Below are positions 6,705 to 8,766 of a DNA stretch of 8,766 bases, one piece after another (the first letter of the stretch is position 1; each line of letters starts with the position of its first letter). The notes under the pieces are model-generated. The model was not told where the DNA came from. It was given only the letters and a program-made list of their open reading frames with translations, and searched no databases. This DNA comes from Lactobacillaceae bacterium. Lineage in GTDB: Bacteria > Bacillota > Bacilli > Lactobacillales > Lactobacillaceae. The position numbers and the translations under genes are program-made. The stretch covers positions 1 through 8,766 of the forward strand of contig JAITDY010000019.1 of NCBI GenBank assembly GCA_031282325.1. The letters run 5' to 3'.

Positions 6705-6727
6705 GTCGCCTATAAAGTGACAAAAAT
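6705..6727. repeat. hairpin repeat copy 2
   Basis: This 23-bp stretch matches 6617-6639 at all but three positions, two of them in the stem (T6621 to C6709, C6630 to T6718) and one at the last base. The central CTATAAAG is unchanged. In RNA both copies keep a 5-bp stem: the changes swap a G-C plus U-G for a G-U plus C-G, so pairing is retained. It is preceded by an extra CGTC (6701-6704). Confidence 0.65.
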
Positions 6728-6874
6728 CATCTAAATGCTTAGTATTTTTAGGTTAAAATATGAATCATCTACGAAAATATTTATCAAATCAAATTAACTC
6801 TAGCAAATAAACTTGAGATATTTTTTGCATTTTTAACGATTAATATTTTATTAGGATTTTTGGGGTGATGCATA

Positions 6875-7609
6875 ATGAGTGATACATCAATTAAAATTGA
6901 AAATCTGACTTTGAAATATGGTGAAAAATTGATTATTGATGATGCGGCCTTCACTTCTAAGATTGGCGACATAATTGGAATTATAGGTGAAAATGGTGCC
7001 GGCAAAACAACCCTTTTTAAATCTCTAATTGGACTTAAAAGTATTGCATCAGGAATAATCAGTTCCTTTGGCATTAGTCTTGATACGGATGATAGTCAAT
7101 ATAAAAAAAATATTGGATTTGTACCTGATTCTCCGTATATTTTAGAAATGCTTACTGGGTTTGAATTTCTCAAATTTGTGTCTAGTATGTGGTCTTTAAA
7201 AACTAATTGGGAAGAGATTAATTATTTTAGTAAAAAATTAGGAATATATGAGCACCTAGATGAATATATTATTAACTATTCCTTTGGAATGAAGAAAAAA
7301 ATCTCAATTTTATCAGCCTTAATCCATAGTCCAAAAATTTTAATTTTAGACGAACCATTAAATGGTTTAGATTTTTTATCGGCCAATAATGTATTATAAT
7401 TTTTTGATTTTTTCGCAAAAGGAGGCGGAACTATTCTTTATTCAACCCATCAATTAGGAGTTCTATCTGCAAATGTTAATAGATTATTTTTGTTAAAAGA
7501 TAAAAAAATTATAGATGTTCCTGATGTTGATAAAATGCTAAAGGAAAGTAATAGTAAAACTATTGAAGAATATTATTTGAATAATATGAGTGGTGAAAAT
7601 AAAAAATAA
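6875..7609 (+). pseudogene. ABC transporter ATP-binding subunit, interrupted by in-frame TAA at 7397
   Basis: The gene encodes an ATP-binding subunit of an ABC exporter. Seen are Walker A GENGAGKT (residues 38-45), the Q-loop region GFVPDSPYILEMLTG, the signature YSFGMKKKI (135-143) and Walker B KILILDEPLNGLD (154-166). Translation stops at codon 175 (TAA, 7397-7399). The same frame then continues for 69 codons with FFDFFAKGGGTILYSTHQL, which is the missing end of the domain including the H-loop His (codon 192), to a TAA at 7607-7609. One nonsense change, with no frameshift, explains this. The 174-residue product lacks the switch His and should not hydrolyse ATP properly. The full-length 244-codon version would be a normal size. 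The distal stop overlaps the next gene by 20 nt, showing the ancestral end. A sequencing error or read-through would also fit. Confidence 0.85.
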
Positions 7610-8084
7610 CCCATTTTATATACAAATATTTATTTTAATTGGAGTATTTTTATTCTCAACAATAGTGGGAATTTATTCTGGTTACAATTTTCATTTTCAA
7701 TCTTTAACTAATATACAATCTAACAATGTTGGTTTGCATGGTATTCTTGCATATTTTTTGCATAACGGTTTATTGCTACTTCTTCCTTTAGCAAGTGTAT
7801 TTTTAATAGGAATAATTGCCCCTGTTTTCTTAATATCGCAAGCTATTGTGATAGGTATATTTATTGGAGTTTCTCTTTATAATGGTTTATCAATTGTTGA
7901 TATTTTGATAAGAATTAGTCATGGAATGTTTGAAATTCCAGCAATGATTTTAGCAACTTGGATCGGTACTTTTTATACTTTCAAATACGATGAATCGATT
8001 ATTATTTTTTGGAATAAAATACGAAAAAAAGTGTTAATAACGTATTTACTGATTGGAACAGCAGCTATATATGAATCTTTTTAA
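7590..8084 (+). CDS. SpoIIM/DUF95-family membrane protein
   Basis: The 164-residue protein has about five membrane segments (near residues 10-31, 50-68, 69-98, 108-130 and 147-163) and the family-typical HGMFEIPAMILATWIG (111-126), identifying it as a stage II sporulation protein M-like (DUF95) protein. In non-sporulating lactic acid bacteria such proteins occur with ABC ATPases, for example in circular-bacteriocin loci, where they act in maturation, secretion or immunity; a role in export or self-protection is inferred here. The frame opens directly after a TGA at 7587-7589, so GTG at 7590 (or GTG at 7593) is the earliest possible start. No good Shine-Dalgarno exists and the start lies within the intact end of the ABC gene, so translation probably depended on coupling to it; the upstream nonsense codon may lower its expression. 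Confidence 0.85.
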   Translation: MVKIKNNPFYIQIFILIGVFLFSTIVGIYSGYNFHFQSLTNIQSNNVGLHGILAYFLHNGLLLLLPLASVFLIGIIAPVFLISQAIVIGIFIGVSLYNGLSIVDILIRISHGMFEIPAMILATWIGTFYTFKYDESIIIFWNKIRKKVLITYLLIGTAAIYESF

Positions 8085-8130
8085 CTCCTTTTTTAATTCA
8101 AAAATTAGGTCAAGGCTATAAAAGGAGGAG
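8085..8130 (+). promoter_or_regulatory. stem that can mask the Shine-Dalgarno of the last gene
   Basis: CTCCTTTT (8085-8092), starting at the first base after the upstream stop codon, is perfectly complementary to AAAAGGAG (8120-8127), which is part of the strong AAAGGAGGAG Shine-Dalgarno (8121-8130). The 27-nt loop is AT-rich. A ribosome finishing the SpoIIM-like gene would cover the 5' arm and free the binding site, so this looks like a translational-coupling device (inference). Confidence 0.5.
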
Positions 8131-8137
8131 ATATTAA

Positions 8138-8766
8138 GTGAACGCAAAGAAGATTATGTTCTGGATTAAATGGAATTTAATAAATCGTTATCGAGAATTT
8201 TATTCTCGAACGAAAATTTTTTCACGATTAGATAAGTCAGATGCTTTAGGATTGCTATTAACAATAAATGTTTTTGTCACAATTTTTACTATAGCTATTT
8301 TATATCTACTATATCTAGCTTTTATCCATTTTATTGGAACAAATATAAAATCTGTTTTGGCAACATTATTGATAATAATATCTTTAATACCTGATGTAGA
8401 TCGCGCTAAAGATTCTTGGCAGTGGGGATCACTTTCAGCTCAAAATAAAGAATTTTTAATATATGGAACGCCATTAAATGAAAAACAAGCCAATTTTTAT
8501 AGCAGTATTGAAGGTTTATCATTTCAATTTACAAATTATCTTGTGGGCTATTTTATTATTTATACCTTCTTTTTAACAATTATTGGCATGCCAATATATC
8601 AGTCAATAATGATAACAATCATGTTGGTTTTATATAAATTAAGTATGACGATGTTTGTATCCAATGTTTTAAGTTATGTTGTAACTACTGTCCAACGTTT
8701 TTCCAGAATTTTATTTACTTTAGTAAAGCATACATTATTAATTGTATTTATCTATTTTATTTTTTT
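8138..8766 (+). CDS. large membrane protein, probable ABC exporter permease (3' end outside window)
   Basis: A frame of 209 codons is open to the end of the window. It starts at GTG 8138, 7 nt after the near-perfect Shine-Dalgarno AAAGGAGGAG (8121-8130). The N-terminus is basic and cytoplasmic-looking (KKIMFWIKWNLINRYREFYS), followed by a hydrophobic hairpin (about residues 36-84), a polar segment (85-125) and further membrane segments (about 130-150, 152-172 and 190-209). The polar part NKEFLIYGTPLNEKQANFYS resembles the cytoplasmic segment of Bacillota ABC-2-like exporter permeases (of the kind FL-x-PI/L then a helix), so I infer it is the permease partner of the ABC ATPase two genes upstream. 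Such permeases are often around 500 residues, so more than half may be missing. The exported substrate is unknown. Confidence 0.75.
   Translation, partial: MNAKKIMFWIKWNLINRYREFYSRTKIFSRLDKSDALGLLLTINVFVTIFTIAILYLLYLAFIHFIGTNIKSVLATLLIIISLIPDVDRAKDSWQWGSLSAQNKEFLIYGTPLNEKQANFYSSIEGLSFQFTNYLVGYFIIYTFFLTIIGMPIYQSIMITIMLVLYKLSMTMFVSNVLSYVVTTVQRFSRILFTLVKHTLLIVFIYFIF

Larger units (their letters stand above)
6590..6874. other. 285-bp non-coding region before the export cassette
   Basis: No convincing gene is present. The region holds the two hairpin repeats listed separately, a short AT-only hairpin at 6677-6692 followed by TTTT that could weakly terminate tpiA, and a TAAAAT (6754-6759) that could be a -10 without a clear -35. 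The last part carries GGGGTGAT (6862-6869), a good Shine-Dalgarno 5 nt before the ABC gene ATG. The window's only sizeable intergenic gap is placed where regulation of the export cassette would be expected. Confidence 0.6.

Noticed and set aside
6614..6727. Repeat pair as a minimal CRISPR or type III antitoxin array
   Set aside because: Only two imperfect copies, one 65-bp interval, no cas gene or RNase toxin nearby.
6760..6810. A 16-codon frame (MNHLRKYLSNQINSSK) upstream of the ABC gene, possible leader or bacteriocin-like peptide
   Set aside because: Too short, lacks a convincing ribosome-binding site, polar rather than resembling a known precursor, and such frames are common by chance in AT-rich DNA.
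6764..6868. A 34-codon hydrophobic frame in phase with the ABC gene, ending in TGA 6 nt before its ATG
   Set aside because: It has no usable start codon, and runs of Phe/Leu/Ile arise readily from AT-rich sequence; the ABC protein starts normally at 6875 with a good Shine-Dalgarno.

Overview
This is an AT-rich window (roughly one third G+C by eye) with tightly packed genes on both strands. The gene content points to a low-GC lactic acid bacterium of the Lactobacillaceae (Bacillota): a gluconate kinase/permease pair, the cdaA-cdaR cyclic-di-AMP pair, a Gtf3-type sugar transferase, and an ABC/SpoIIM-like export cassette. A heterofermenter of the Leuconostoc/Oenococcus/Fructobacillus or Fructilactobacillus type is plausible, but genus is a guess from general knowledge.

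Layout. (1) 2-2260: the 3' half of a gluconokinase gene, then a GntP gluconate:H+ symporter; together they import and phosphorylate gluconate to 6-phosphogluconate. (2) 2334-2765: a small membrane protein of unknown function. (3) 2805-4937: cdaA (diadenylate cyclase), cdaR (YbbR-domain regulator) and an overlapping 103-codon gene of unknown function sitting where glmM is usually found. A terminator-like hairpin for this unit lies inside the 3' end of the convergent gene. (4) 4908-5849 (minus): a Gtf3-like glycosyltransferase, transcribed divergently from (5) 5870-6589: an unusual, short triosephosphate isomerase homologue. (6) 6590-6874: a non-coding stretch with two diverged copies of a hairpin-forming repeat. 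(7) 6875-8766: an export-type cassette made of an ABC ATPase gene broken by one in-frame TAA, a SpoIIM/DUF95-family membrane protein, and the start of a large membrane protein that runs off the window.

The most notable points are as follows. The 20-bp gap between the glycosyltransferase and isomerase genes contains two overlapping, opposite -10 hexamers, each exactly 6 nt from an ATG, so both mRNAs should be leaderless; cdaA has a very similar arrangement, while gntP, cdaR, the ABC gene and the last gene have ordinary Shine-Dalgarno sites. The ABC ATPase ends before its H-loop although the remaining coding sequence is intact in the same frame. The Shine-Dalgarno of the last gene can be paired by a stem whose 5' arm starts directly after the SpoIIM-like stop codon. 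The isomerase has changes at normally invariant positions. The ABC plus DUF95 combination recalls circular-bacteriocin maturation/export loci, but no precursor gene is visible here.
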